The position numbers and the translations under genes were made by a program. Shown here in pieces: positions 8,883 to 16,657 of a stretch of DNA of 64,000 nt (the first letter of the stretch is position 1; every line of letters begins with the position of its first letter). The notes under the pieces were generated by a model. That model was not told the DNA's origin. It made no database searches and saw nothing but the letters and a program-made list of their open reading frames with translations. Source of the stretch: Polynucleobacter sp. SHI8 (GTDB taxonomy: Bacteria > Pseudomonadota > Gammaproteobacteria > Burkholderiales > Burkholderiaceae); NCBI RefSeq assembly GCF_027944005.1, contig NZ_AP027204.1:2170001-2234000 (forward strand). The letters are read 5' to 3'.

Positions 8883-8907
8883 CAAGGTGCATCTGAGGAA
8901 AATAAAG

Positions 8908-10176
8908 TTAATCAATAACGGTCGCCATTACAGCAGTAACGGCACTCGCCCATAGAGCTGGAATACCCCATCGCTCCAACACAGGGAGGGACTTACCAGT
9001 AACTACTTCAACTGGCATGTCGCAAATTTCTAATAATTTAGCCGTCGTGGAATTCTCAAATAATCGACTAAGTGAGTTTTTCTTTGCAGTCCCGACCACA
9101 ATACGACTACAATTCAAACGCCTTGCTTCATCGTACAAAGCAACACCTTTTTCACCACTTACAAAGCTAAAGGAAAAGTTAACGCCTGCCTTTTCAAGAA
9201 ACTGGATAGATGACTTTGATGCTGATTTAGCAAGTTCGGCCTGCCATTCAAGAATCGTTTGTTTACTTAAAAACTTACTGATGTGTCTGTATAGCTTTGG
9301 TTGTACATTACAGATATGAAAATAAGTTTGAGGTTCTTTACCATAAGCTTGAACAGCATGCTTCAAAGCCATAAGGGTATTGCTTGAATCATCAACTGGA
9401 ATGAATACTCTATTCATTACTTCACCTCCTTTAAAATTTAATTGTTTTTCATACGACACTTCAGGTAAAACTGGAATATCTTCTACTGGTGTAATGACTG
9501 CTTTAAGCGCTAGCCTGTTTTTGATAAATCCCACCAGTAAAACTCCTAAAATTACCAACGCCTGTAATGCATACTCAATAAGAGGGTTTTGAAATAACTC
9601 CAACTCTTTAACCATTGGTTCTGAAGTTATCATCTTTGCTGCGGTCCAAGCCAAAACGCCTGCCCCTATGTAAATAATTGAAGGATAGCGTTCTAGTAAC
9701 TTCAAAATTTGGGTTGAGCCCCATACCACGATGGGAATACTAATTAATAGACCCAGCACCACTAAAATATAACTACCATGTGAAGCACCCGCAACAGCTA
9801 AAACGTTATCCAAGCCCATCACTGCATCGGCAATGACAATCGTCTTCATAGCACCCCAAAAACTTGTTGATGCATGGCCGTGCTCTCCATCGTCATCTTT
9901 GGCTTGGTTTAATAATTTGTAAGCAATCCATACCAGTAGCAATCCGCCAATTAGCATTAAACCTGGAATCTTTAATAGGTATACGACCATAAGTGTCATT
10001 GCGCTTCTTACTGCAATCGCACCTACTGCACCCCAAATAATTGCTCTTTTTTGCAAATTTAGAGGCAATTTCCTGGCTGTCATTGCTATGACGATAGCGT
10101 TATCACCAGCCAAAACTAGATCAATCACAATAATGGCCAGCAAAGCAGAAAAAAACTCAGGTGTAAATAGTTCCAA
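8908..10176 (-). CDS. TerC-family membrane protein fused to a universal stress protein domain
   Basis: A 422-residue integral membrane protein. Residues 1-220 form a TerC domain of about seven helices with the paired acidic motifs LAGDNAIVIA (22-31) and MGLDNVLAVAGA (120-131). Members of this family have been linked to manganese export or metal insertion at membranes. Residues 254-395 form a cytoplasmic universal stress protein (UspA) domain starting MNRVFIPVDDS. A final hydrophobic stretch (WASAVTAVMATVI) may be another membrane segment. The start is TTG 10176 with AAAGG upstream. The fusion would let nucleotide or stress binding act on transport (inference). I saw no yybP-ykoY riboswitch upstream. 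Confidence 0.85.
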   Translation of the reverse strand: MELFTPEFFSALLAIIVIDLVLAGDNAIVIAMTARKLPLNLQKRAIIWGAVGAIAVRSAMTLMVVYLLKIPGLMLIGGLLLVWIAYKLLNQAKDDDGEHGHASTSFWGAMKTIVIADAVMGLDNVLAVAGASHGSYILVVLGLLISIPIVVWGSTQILKLLERYPSIIYIGAGVLAWTAAKMITSEPMVKELELFQNPLIEYALQALVILGVLLVGFIKNRLALKAVITPVEDIPVLPEVSYEKQLNFKGGEVMNRVFIPVDDSSNTLMALKHAVQAYGKEPQTYFHICNVQPKLYRHISKFLSKQTILEWQAELAKSASKSSIQFLEKAGVNFSFSFVSGEKGVALYDEARRLNCSRIVVGTAKKNSLSRLFENSTTAKLLEICDMPVEVVTGKSLPVLERWGIPALWASAVTAVMATVID

Positions 10177-10301
10177 TTTAATTACCTTTATTGAAATAAT
10201 GAACTTACAAATATCTTTGTTAATTATTGGGTTAATTTAAACGTACTTGTTCTTAACTTAAAGCAGGTATATATTGATTATTATTTCGTTAAAAACTGAC
10301 A

Positions 10302-11180
10302 ATGAATAATTCCTACAACTATCGTCACCTATACTATTTTTGGGTTGTGGCTAAAGAAGGCGGCATGTCTAAAGCGGCGGAGCGCCTCAATATCGCCACG
10401 CAAACCATTAGCACTCAAGTTCATGAGTTAGAAAAATCCCTTGGATACTTATTATTTAAACCTGCAGGGCGGGGTATTATCCTCACAGATTCTGGTTTGC
10501 TAGCCCTAGAAATTGCAGATCAAATTTTCTCGATTGGTGAGAAATTACCTGAGGCTTTGAGGGATGCTTCAAAATCTCCGAAAACAAAAATTATTGTTGG
10601 TATTTCTGATAGCTTACCCAAGTTTGTTGCAAGACAGTTATTAGATCCGGTTTTAAAACACAAAGATGTCCAACTGATTGCGCATGAGGGGGAGTTTGAT
10701 AAGTTATTAGCGGACTTGGTACTTCATCGTATAGATATTATTTTGGCAGACCGCCCTGCTTCCAACAACAAGAATATCAACGTTTATAGCGAAGAACTAG
10801 CCAAAACTTCCATTGCTTGGTATAGCCCAAAGCAATTTTTAAAAATGGCTCAAAACGATTTTCCTGACTGTCTTCGTGAGCTTCCCATTCTGCTTCCGAC
10901 ATCACATTCCATCGTTCGCTTATTAATGGATCAGTGGTTTAGTAAGCTCGATATCACACCAAATATTATTGGAGAATTTCAGGATAGTGCTCTTCTTAAA
11001 ACCTTTGCCGCTAGTGGCATGGGAGTGTTTCCAGCTGGAAAACTCATTGAGAAAGATCTTAAAGAAACTTACGGAATTGAATTAATAGGTCATTGTAATG
11101 ACATCTATGAGTACTTTTATGCCATTCGATCAGAGAAGAAGATTCAACACCCATTGGTTCAAGCTATTATTGAACAATAG
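10302..11180 (+). CDS. nhaR: LysR-family transcriptional regulator, NhaR-like
   Basis: A 292-residue DNA-binding regulator. The N-terminal winged helix-turn-helix (about 5-65) reads YRHLYYFWVVAKEGGMSKAAERL and continues with TQTISTQVHELEKSLGYLLF. This is typical of the NhaR branch of the LysR family, the sodium-responsive activator of nhaA in enteric bacteria. The effector domain follows, ending VQAII. Here no nhaA is adjacent. It is divergent from the TerC fusion and 65 bases upstream of an SbtA-type bicarbonate transporter on the same strand, which is its most likely target (inference from position). Confidence 0.85.
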   Translation: MNNSYNYRHLYYFWVVAKEGGMSKAAERLNIATQTISTQVHELEKSLGYLLFKPAGRGIILTDSGLLALEIADQIFSIGEKLPEALRDASKSPKTKIIVGISDSLPKFVARQLLDPVLKHKDVQLIAHEGEFDKLLADLVLHRIDIILADRPASNNKNINVYSEELAKTSIAWYSPKQFLKMAQNDFPDCLRELPILLPTSHSIVRLLMDQWFSKLDITPNIIGEFQDSALLKTFAASGMGVFPAGKLIEKDLKETYGIELIGHCNDIYEYFYAIRSEKKIQHPLVQAIIEQ

Positions 11181-11245
11181 TTTTACTGTTGTTCTTATAA
11201 GTTTTAGGATAGGACAAAATGATCGATATCCAATAGAATCAATCA

Positions 11246-12214
11246 ATGACTAATTTTCTTGATCCCGCCATTTTATTTTTTATATTTGGAGTATTTGCGG
11301 GTAGTGTTAAATCTAATCTAGAAATTCCTCCACAAATCTCAAGATTTTTATCTCTCTATTTATTAATGGCTTTAGGGTTAAAGGGTGGTTTTGCACTTAA
11401 TAAATCTGGTTTTACCAACGAAATTGGCTTCTCTCTTGGTTTAGCAGTTTTCCTTGCCATCATTATTCCTATCATTGGTTACTGGATATTAAGAAAAGGC
11501 TTAAATGCTTTTGATGCCGCAGCTATTGCTGCCACCTATGGATCAGTGAGTGCCGTTACCTTTATCACTGCCACTCAATATTTAGATCAATCTAACATTG
11601 AATATGGTGGCTATATGTCTGCAGCGATGGCACTTATGGAATCACCTGCGATTATTTTAGCAATTGTTCTAGCAAATAAAGCGCGGGCCTCTCTGTCATT
11701 GGATTCAACAACCAAACATACGCAAACTAGCCTCTCTAAAATATTGCACGAATCTTTTACCGATGGCGCTCAACTTTTACTTCTTGGAGCAATGGTCGTA
11801 GGCTTGTTAAGTGGCGACGCCGGGCAAAAGTTAATGGCGCCGTTTTCAATTGATCTTTTCAAAGGCATGCTAGCTTTTTTCTTATTAGATATGGGCCTCA
11901 TGGCTTCTCGAAATTTTTCAGGCCTCAAAGGCAAACCTAAAATTACTCTTATATATGCATTCGGTTCACCAATATTGCATGCTCTCTTGGCTTTAGCACT
12001 ATGCAAGTTAATTGGTTTACCGCTAGGAAATACAATCTTACTTATGGTACTTGCCTCTAGTGCTTCTTATATTGCTGTACCTGCAGTTTTACGTCATGCG
12101 ATGCCTGAAGTCAATCCAGCCTTATATATGGGAATGTCTTTGGGCATCACTTTTCCATTAAATATCATTTTTGGTATTCCTATTTATAGCGTAATGGCGA
12201 AATATTTTTTTTGA
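11246..12214 (+). CDS. SbtA-type sodium-dependent bicarbonate transporter
   Basis: A 322-residue inner membrane protein of about ten hydrophobic segments matching the SbtA family (formerly DUF897). Typical blocks are LLMALGLKGG near residue 40, AAIAATYGSVSAVTF near 95, and the second half-repeat with FFLLDMGLMA and LASSASYIAVPAVLRHAMPE. Cyanobacterial SbtA imports bicarbonate with sodium; homologues are common in heterotrophic bacteria, where they may supply carboxylases. No PII-like SbtB gene lies beside it. The preceding LysR gene is the probable regulator. Confidence 0.88.
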   Translation: MTNFLDPAILFFIFGVFAGSVKSNLEIPPQISRFLSLYLLMALGLKGGFALNKSGFTNEIGFSLGLAVFLAIIIPIIGYWILRKGLNAFDAAAIAATYGSVSAVTFITATQYLDQSNIEYGGYMSAAMALMESPAIILAIVLANKARASLSLDSTTKHTQTSLSKILHESFTDGAQLLLLGAMVVGLLSGDAGQKLMAPFSIDLFKGMLAFFLLDMGLMASRNFSGLKGKPKITLIYAFGSPILHALLALALCKLIGLPLGNTILLMVLASSASYIAVPAVLRHAMPEVNPALYMGMSLGITFPLNIIFGIPIYSVMAKYFF

Positions 12215-12294
12215 CATACTTGCCATGCCTGATGAAGGAACAATTTACTGTGGTCTAGTTAAAAAAGAGAGTATTTTTATAGCATTGACGACAA

Positions 12295-12324
12295 TAGACA
12301 TCACCCCTCTACATAGTCTATAAT
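12295..12324 (+). promoter_or_regulatory. Promoter of the tRNA-Met gene
   Basis: TAGACA (12295-12300) and a perfect TATAAT (12319-12324) are 18 bases apart and end 9 bases before the tRNA. It is a sigma-70 type promoter and belongs to the host side of the insertion. Confidence 0.65.
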
Positions 12325-12333
12325 ATTAAGTTC

Positions 12334-12415
<82 letters not shown>

Positions 12416-12462
12416 TCTTAAAAATCATATACATAAGTAAATTTTTGATTTTAAAAAAATAT

Positions 12463-12494
12463 AAAAGTATCTAAGTATGGAGTTAGATACTTTT
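12463..12494. promoter_or_regulatory. Left-end arm-type sites (AGTTAGATACT inverted pair)
   Basis: AAAAGTATCTAA (12463-12474) and TTAGATACTTTT (12483-12494) are perfect inverted repeats, 48 bases inside attL. The right half contains the exact 11-mer AGTTAGATACT (12481-12491) found twice near attR and once upstream of the serine recombinase. The left half matches its complement at 10 of 11 bases. It is probably a binding site for the integrase arm domain or a directionality factor (inference). Confidence 0.6.
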
Positions 12495-12513
12495 TAATTG
12501 AAGTAATTACAAT

Positions 12514-12547
12514 ACCCACAAGACTAAAAAACTTGTGGGTTTTTTCT
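12514..12547 (+). terminator. Rho-independent terminator supplied by the element
   Basis: ACCCACAAG (12514-12522) and CTTGTGGGT (12532-12540) form a 9-bp stem with a 9-base loop, followed by T6C. It lies about 100 bases after the tRNA and can end its transcript, replacing the native terminator displaced to 21299-21333. Confidence 0.85.
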
Positions 12548-12647
12548 TTTCTAGACCTCTACTCTTCTCTAATCTAGTCAGTCTTTCGTACTTTTTGACA
12601 CTCTAAAGTTATTCCGTCACGATTAATAGGTGATAGAGTTAAGAGAT

Positions 12648-12965
12648 ATGAAAAAACTGTTACTTCTTTTACTTACGATGTACATTCTAATTAGTTGTTC
12701 AAAAAAAGATGAGTTTGTTTCGTTTGTTTGTGGTGAAAATAATAATAATTCACTTACCTTTTCAAATTCATTGAATATGGATAATCCACCAAAAATCATG
12801 ACCATCAATAAAGATGAATTAATCTTTTGTAATAAAGAAGGTAATGTTCTAAAATATATTAAAGAAACTTGTGAGGTTGGTAATACAACTATTCGTTTTG
12901 ATCCCATCATTAAAGAAATCACTTTCAACGAACCACCTCGTCAAATCACTATGGTGTGTAAATGA
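12648..12965 (+). CDS. Small lipoprotein of the element, unknown function
   Basis: A 105-residue lipoprotein. I start at ATG 12648 (AAGAG upstream; MKKLLLLLL signal) rather than 18 bases earlier. The lipobox LISC is at about residues 13-16. The mature chain begins with FVSFVCG, resembling the F-x-[VI]-C-[SG]-G start of the other exported proteins of this element, and ends MVCK, a possible remnant of their G-x-C-x-K end. It is the first gene of a chain of four (12648-13916) linked by 4-base start/stop overlaps. The function is unknown. Confidence 0.65.
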   Translation: MKKLLLLLLTMYILISCSKKDEFVSFVCGENNNNSLTFSNSLNMDNPPKIMTINKDELIFCNKEGNVLKYIKETCEVGNTTIRFDPIIKEITFNEPPRQITMVCK

Positions 12966-13177
12966 AGATAATCATCACACTACTTCTTGTTTCTATATCC
13001 TTACCGGTCTATTCTGTTGGTCATCACTCAGTCAAAGGTTACATCAAGAAAAATGGAACTTATGTAAAGTCACACCGACAAACAAATCCAAATAGAACTC
13101 AACGAGACAATTGGTCTAGTAAACCTAATTTTAATCCCTACACAGGAAAACAAGGAACTAAGGAACCAAGAAGATGA
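12962..13177 (+). CDS. Small exported protein with a GYxxKNGTYVxxHxRTNPN...NPYTGKxGT motif
   Basis: A 71-residue protein with a signal peptide (about 1-18, cleavage near VYS). The mature part carries GYIKKNGTYVKSHRQTNPN followed by DNWSSKPNFNPYTGKQGT. I know this short conserved motif from many small uncharacterised bacterial proteins, often of phage or envelope context; it has no assigned activity. The start ATG overlaps the stop of the upstream lipoprotein gene, and its own stop overlaps the next ATG, so the genes are translationally coupled. It differs from the C-x-K family of its neighbours. Confidence 0.75.
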   Translation: MKIIITLLLVSISLPVYSVGHHSVKGYIKKNGTYVKSHRQTNPNRTQRDNWSSKPNFNPYTGKQGTKEPRR

Positions 13178-13620
13178 AAAGACTTATATCTTTAGTCTCT
13201 TTAATGATTTGTCTTACGTTTTCTTTGACTTCTTGTGAAAAATTCAATGACAAAAGAACCAAATCTCAAAGTTTTATTTGTTCTGGAGTAGTTTTATTAA
13301 ATAAAGAAAACCCAATATGTAGAAATCAAGAAATTAAATTTACTTTGATTATTAATAATTCTAATATTTCAGTGGATCACGAACCCTGTACTTCCAGAAT
13401 TGAATTTAATAGATTACATAAAGATATTGATAATGAGGTGAAATTAGAATTTTCTAATACTTTTGAACACCCAGTTACTAGACACAAAATACTACATACA
13501 TTTGTAATTAATAAAGTTACTGGTGAATTTGGATTGGGTGAAAGTGATACTAACGAATTAGGTATGGATACTTTATCGGTTGGTGGTTTATGTAAGAAAA
13601 AAGAGAGGGTTATAGAGTGA
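13174..13620 (+). CDS. Small lipoprotein, element exported-protein family
   Basis: A 148-residue lipoprotein (signal 1-20, lipobox LTSC). The mature chain shows the element's common layout: SFICSG near the start, a beta-rich middle with two extra cysteines (NPIC, EPCTS), then INKVTGEF about 30 residues from the end, and GLCKKK at the end. The [IV]-[ND]-[RK]-x-[ST]-G and G-x-C-x-K motifs recur in other exported proteins of this element. It overlaps the upstream and downstream genes by 4 bases. The function is unknown; the location is probably an envelope lipoprotein. Confidence 0.72.
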   Translation: MKRLISLVSLMICLTFSLTSCEKFNDKRTKSQSFICSGVVLLNKENPICRNQEIKFTLIINNSNISVDHEPCTSRIEFNRLHKDIDNEVKLEFSNTFEHPVTRHKILHTFVINKVTGEFGLGESDTNELGMDTLSVGGLCKKKERVIE

Positions 13621-13664
13621 TTTATCATAGGATTTACAGATATGAAAACATCTTAAAAGTAATT

Positions 13665-13916
13665 ATGAAAAAATCTCTAATACTGACTATCTTTTTATCA
13701 TTTGTGATTTCAACAAATGTTTTTTCATCTTCTTATGAATGTAAAGTGACTTGTGATAGATACTCAGTTGATAGAGTAGAAGTTGATAAATTTGTCGGTA
13801 TTAAAAAGTTCTATTTCTTCAAAGGTCAGTTTGATGTTCAACTATTCCCTGATATGAACTTTGTCGAGAACAATGGTCGTGGTGGTGTCTCTTACGGAAA
13901 GTGTGAAAAATTGTGA
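13665..13916 (+). CDS. Small exported protein, short member of the element family
   Basis: An 83-residue protein starting at ATG 13665, where a clear signal peptide begins (MKKSLILTIFLSF, cleavage near VFS). The frame is open to a GTG at 13617 that overlaps the previous stop, but that start would bury the signal peptide. The mature chain has SSYECKVTC and ends YGKCEKL, matching the family end G-K-C-E-K; the central N-R-x-S-G motif is missing. It may be a shortened paralogue. It is the last gene of the four-gene chain. Confidence 0.65.
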   Translation: MKKSLILTIFLSFVISTNVFSSSYECKVTCDRYSVDRVEVDKFVGIKKFYFFKGQFDVQLFPDMNFVENNGRGGVSYGKCEKL

Positions 13917-13935
13917 AAGTGAAATAATTGTTAAG

Positions 13936-14349
13936 TTAAAACAATTTCTTAGAAACCACACACTTTCCAATGAATAACTGTTCTATTTGATTTGGATTAG
14001 AAGAATCAATCTGTGTTAAGTTAATTTCACCTGAAAAACGATTTACCAGACCAGAAAATATTATTTTTTCGTCATCTGAATATCTAAACGTTATTTTGGA
14101 GTCAGAGGTTGATAATACCTTGTAATTAAATTGGTTTCCTGAACTATAAGATGAAAATCCAACTAATTCCACTTTTACTGTTGATTTGTTTATGGAAATC
14201 ATCGTACCATTTACGTTCACATTACGAATATTTTTAGTAAAGTTATCGTACGTACCAGAACAAACTAAGTTAGTAGTAATTTCTTCAGAATACCCATAAA
14301 CAGATATAAAACTAAAGAATATTATTAATTGACTAATATATTTTTTCAT
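13936..14349 (-). CDS. Small exported protein, element family
   Basis: A 137-residue protein with a signal peptide (about 1-21, cleavage after GYS). The mature part starts TTNLVCSGT, has a beta-strand-like middle, then VNRFSGEINLTQ about 35 residues from the end and IGKCVVSKKLF at the C terminus. This is the clearest form of the family layout together with the proteins at 15056 and 16014. It has two mature cysteines, likely one disulfide. It lies convergent to the four-gene chain, 19 bases from its end. The function is unknown. Confidence 0.75.
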   Translation of the reverse strand: MKKYISQLIIFFSFISVYGYSEEITTNLVCSGTYDNFTKNIRNVNVNGTMISINKSTVKVELVGFSSYSSGNQFNYKVLSTSDSKITFRYSDDEKIIFSGLVNRFSGEINLTQIDSSNPNQIEQLFIGKCVVSKKLF

Positions 14350-14383
14350 CCTTTTACTACACCTCTAAATCTTCTCAAATAAT

Positions 14384-14394
14384 AGTATCTAACT
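14384..14394 (-). promoter_or_regulatory. Internal copy of the AGTTAGATACT motif
   Basis: AGTATCTAACT on the plus strand is the exact complement of the 11-mer found at both ends of the element. It lies in the divergent gap, 58 bases before the serine recombinase start, where it could act on that gene's promoter. Confidence 0.5.
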
Positions 14395-14452
14395 GGTTGT
14401 AATTTCCTCTAGACCTGTTACCTTCCTTCCATTTCTTATATGGGAAGTTTAT

Positions 14453-15052
14453 ATGTCAAAGTGTGTTCAATATCTCAGAGTATCTACAACAGACCAGAAT
14501 CTTGATAACCAAAGATTAGTTCTTCAAGAATTATCTACTCGTAACGGTCACACCATCAGTCACGAATACTCTGACTTCGGTCAATCAGGTACCAAGAGAG
14601 ATAGAGAGAATCTCAACAGAATGATAGAAGATGGTAAAAAGGGTAAATTCACGACTCTCTACGTCATCTCAATTGACCGATTATCTCGTTCTGTAAAAGA
14701 TTTAATCGAAGTAGTAGAAACCCTTAATCAACATGGTGTTCAAATCATCTTTCAAAGAGAACAGATTGATACGAAGACACACACAGGTTCATTCTTTCTT
14801 ACTGTATTGGGTAGTCTTTATCAATTAGAACGACAAGTCATGATTGAACGAATTAATCAAGGAATACAGAGGGTTAAATCACAGGGTAAACATTGTGGTA
14901 GACCGACAAAAGTAAACTCATCGTTAATTTCATCTGTTAGACTATTAAGAGAGAAAGGTGTCTCTATACGGGATATCTCTAAGACTTGTTCTATTGGAGT
15001 TGGAACAACAATGAAGATAGTCAAAGAACATGGAATTGAACCGATTGGGTGA
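14453..15052 (+). CDS. Small serine recombinase (resolvase/invertase family)
   Basis: A 199-residue site-specific recombinase. The catalytic serine is S11 in YLRVSTTDQN. Other family marks are the DFGQSGTKRDR segment, IDRLSRSVKDL (about 80-90), QLERQVMIERINQGI forming the long helix E, and a C-terminal helix-turn-helix (about 155-195: SVRLLREKGVSIRDISKTC). GGGAAG precedes the ATG. Small serine recombinases resolve dimers or invert DNA; in an 8.9-kb element with its own replicase, dimer resolution is the simplest role (inference). Its stop is 3 bases before the next gene. Confidence 0.93.
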   Translation: MSKCVQYLRVSTTDQNLDNQRLVLQELSTRNGHTISHEYSDFGQSGTKRDRENLNRMIEDGKKGKFTTLYVISIDRLSRSVKDLIEVVETLNQHGVQIIFQREQIDTKTHTGSFFLTVLGSLYQLERQVMIERINQGIQRVKSQGKHCGRPTKVNSSLISSVRLLREKGVSIRDISKTCSIGVGTTMKIVKEHGIEPIG

Positions 15053-15055
15053 AAT

Positions 15056-15454
15056 ATGAAATTAATTACTTCTTTTCTAGTTACCTTCGTATTGATCGGA
15101 TGTTCCAAAATAAACGAAGATACATTTTCTTTGGTATGTTCAGGTACTGAAGAAATCGCGAGTAATATTCTTAAAGAATCTAAATCTCAAACAAGAACTC
15201 TAAATTTCAAAGGAAAAAAATTAGATGGATATGACTGTCATACTTGGACAAACGAAAAAATATTATGTTCTATGTATGTTGACTTGGGAGTTGATCATAC
15301 CTCAAAAACAGAAACTATCAATATTGATAGAATCAGTGGAATGATTAGTTCTAATTACACTCTAAACATTAAATCTCCATATCGAATATCAGAATTTAAT
15401 ACCACAGAAACTTTTAATGGTAAATGTGAAAAAGTTATAGGAAAAAAATTCTAA
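15056..15454 (+). CDS. Small lipoprotein, element exported-protein family
   Basis: A 132-residue lipoprotein (signal about 1-15, lipobox LIGC). After the lipid cysteine come FSLVCSGT, a middle with a cysteine pair (DCHTW, LCSMY), then INIDRISGMISSNY and at the end FNGKCEKVIGKKF. It follows the serine recombinase by 3 bases and is probably translated from the same message. The family resembles, from memory, uncharacterised small exported proteins found in freshwater and marine Proteobacteria; no function is known. Confidence 0.75.
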   Translation: MKLITSFLVTFVLIGCSKINEDTFSLVCSGTEEIASNILKESKSQTRTLNFKGKKLDGYDCHTWTNEKILCSMYVDLGVDHTSKTETINIDRISGMISSNYTLNIKSPYRISEFNTTETFNGKCEKVIGKKF

Positions 15455-15519
15455 ATATTCATATTGATATGAAAAATTATCATTACGTTTTATATCCTTT
15501 CAGATCATTTAAGACCCAT

Positions 15520-15645
15520 TCAATCTCTTCGATTAAGGTGATTTTTAATTTCTCTTAATGAACCATCAATTAAATAAAGAAAGATGGTGAGTTCAATATA
15601 AATAAGAATTAAAAGAGATACAACAAAATATTCAAAAAGATTCAT
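15520..15645 (-). CDS. Membrane microprotein of 41 residues
   Basis: A short frame on the minus strand gives a 41-residue peptide with one strong hydrophobic helix (FVVSLLILIYIELTIFLYLI) and a charged C-terminal tail ending NHLNRRD. GAGGAAA lies nine bases before the ATG at 15645, a good ribosome binding site. Single-pass microproteins of this size occur in phages and plasmids as holin-like, toxin or regulatory peptides; nothing specific identifies this one. It lies in a stretch otherwise free of genes. Confidence 0.5.
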   Translation of the reverse strand: MNLFEYFVVSLLILIYIELTIFLYLIDGSLREIKNHLNRRD

Positions 15646-16013
15646 AGTAATTTCCTCGGTAAACGTCCACTAGACTTCAAACACTCATCTAATCTCTTTT
15701 ATGATTTCAAATTTTTGTATGTCCATAATAACGACTTCCAGTAATATGACAAATAACTAACTTCGACCTTTTTTTACTGGTAATTCTAATTCCCCACTAA
15801 AAACACTAGTAGAAGTCAGTAATCCAAAAGTAGTGAAATGATGGTATTTTTTTAATTATTAGATTATCACAACATATAAAAAAATTGATAAAGTTCTAAC
15901 AACCTAATCCTTTACGAACACAGTTATAGTAATATCTGAACAAGGTTATTGACACAAAATAACCATGTAAACACAAGAAATTTTCTGAGTAAATTTTAGA
16001 TGGTTTTCGAACA
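15646..16013. other. Non-coding stretch of the element with an inverted repeat
   Basis: About 370 bases with no convincing gene. GGTTATT (15944-15950) and AATAACC (15958-15964) form a 7-bp inverted repeat around TTGACA, which could be a -35 box of the following gene under a repressor. The stretch could also hold a replication origin for the HUH protein, but no nick-site stem-loop was recognised with confidence. Confidence 0.35.
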
Positions 16014-16496
16014 ATGAAAAAACTTTTAATCTTAACTATTCTGTTAATGTTATCTTCATATGGTAACGCTATAGAAATAAAACTTAATTGTTCTTCAGAA
16101 TCCTCACGTTTAAATGTATCGGGAAAGGTTCAAAATTTTAGTGGAGATTCAATTATTGAAATAACTGATTTAGGAAAAATTAAATTTATTTTTATTAAAT
16201 CTGATATTGATGACTTGAATAATATATCAATTTCAACTGTATTCAAATCCGATAACAAAAAATTTCATGAAGTTATTGATGAAAGTGATAAAAACAAGTG
16301 GGAAATTTTTAATAAAACTATAACTAATAAGACTAGTAATGAAGACGTTAATTCAATATCCGAACTATCAATTAGAGTTGATAGGAACACTGGACAATTC
16401 TTTTTAAAAAGAAATTACATGATAAATAACTTCATAGAAACCACTAATGCTAAAGGAAATTGTGAAAAAATTGATACTACTAAGAAAAAGTTCTAA
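16014..16496 (+). CDS. Small exported protein, element family
   Basis: A 160-residue protein with a Sec signal peptide (about 1-19, cleavage after GNA). The mature part begins IEIKLNCSS, has a long polar middle, then IRVDRNTGQFFLKRN and ends GNCEKIDTTKKKF. It has two mature cysteines, one near each end, as in the proteins at 13936 and 15056. Its stop overlaps by 4 bases the end of a 54-residue frame on the other strand. The function is unknown. Confidence 0.72.
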   Translation: MKKLLILTILLMLSSYGNAIEIKLNCSSESSRLNVSGKVQNFSGDSIIEITDLGKIKFIFIKSDIDDLNNISISTVFKSDNKKFHEVIDESDKNKWEIFNKTITNKTSNEDVNSISELSIRVDRNTGQFFLKRNYMINNFIETTNAKGNCEKIDTTKKKF

Positions 16497-16657
16497 CCCA
16501 CCACCATCACCACCAAGTTTTTCCTTTGACTTAATCGTTTAATGTCACTCATCAGTTTTATTAATTGTTGTTGAGTGACATTTGTCTTTGTGTCTTTATT
16601 TACTTCAAGAAAAATTAAAGATTCTTTTTTCAGTCGTTCCAAATCTCTATCCATCAT
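16493..16657 (-). CDS. 54-residue protein, last gene of the ribbon-helix-helix operon
   Basis: A short frame starting at ATG 16657, overlapping the stop of the upstream gene (ATGA). It encodes a charged peptide beginning MMDRDLERLKKESLIF and ending KNLVVMVVG, with a predicted helical middle rich in Lys and Gln. The chain of overlapping start/stop codons (17057 to 16854, 16857 to 16654, 16657 to 16493) is the main support. I recognise no family. Confidence 0.5.
   Translation of the reverse strand: MMDRDLERLKKESLIFLEVNKDTKTNVTQQQLIKLMSDIKRLSQRKNLVVMVVG

Noticed and set aside
10177..10301. Manganese (yybP-ykoY) riboswitch before the TerC fusion
   Set aside because: The leader is only about 125 bases, shared with a divergent gene, and has none of the conserved purine-rich motifs or paired stems.
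11770..12006. Minus-strand frame inside the SbtA-type gene
   Set aside because: It is the shadow of a strongly supported membrane protein and shows no family features or start signals.
12285..12324. TTGACG as the -35 box of the tRNA-Met promoter
   Set aside because: It is 28 bases from the TATAAT; TAGACA at 12295-12300 gives an 18-base spacer and is a better partner.
12623..12928. Minus-strand frame of 101 residues opposite the first lipoprotein gene
   Set aside because: The plus-strand frame has a lipobox, a ribosome binding site and overlap coupling; the opposite frame has none.
13617..13664. GTG 13617 as start of the 83-residue exported protein
   Set aside because: It would place 16 polar residues before a clear signal peptide starting at ATG 13665.
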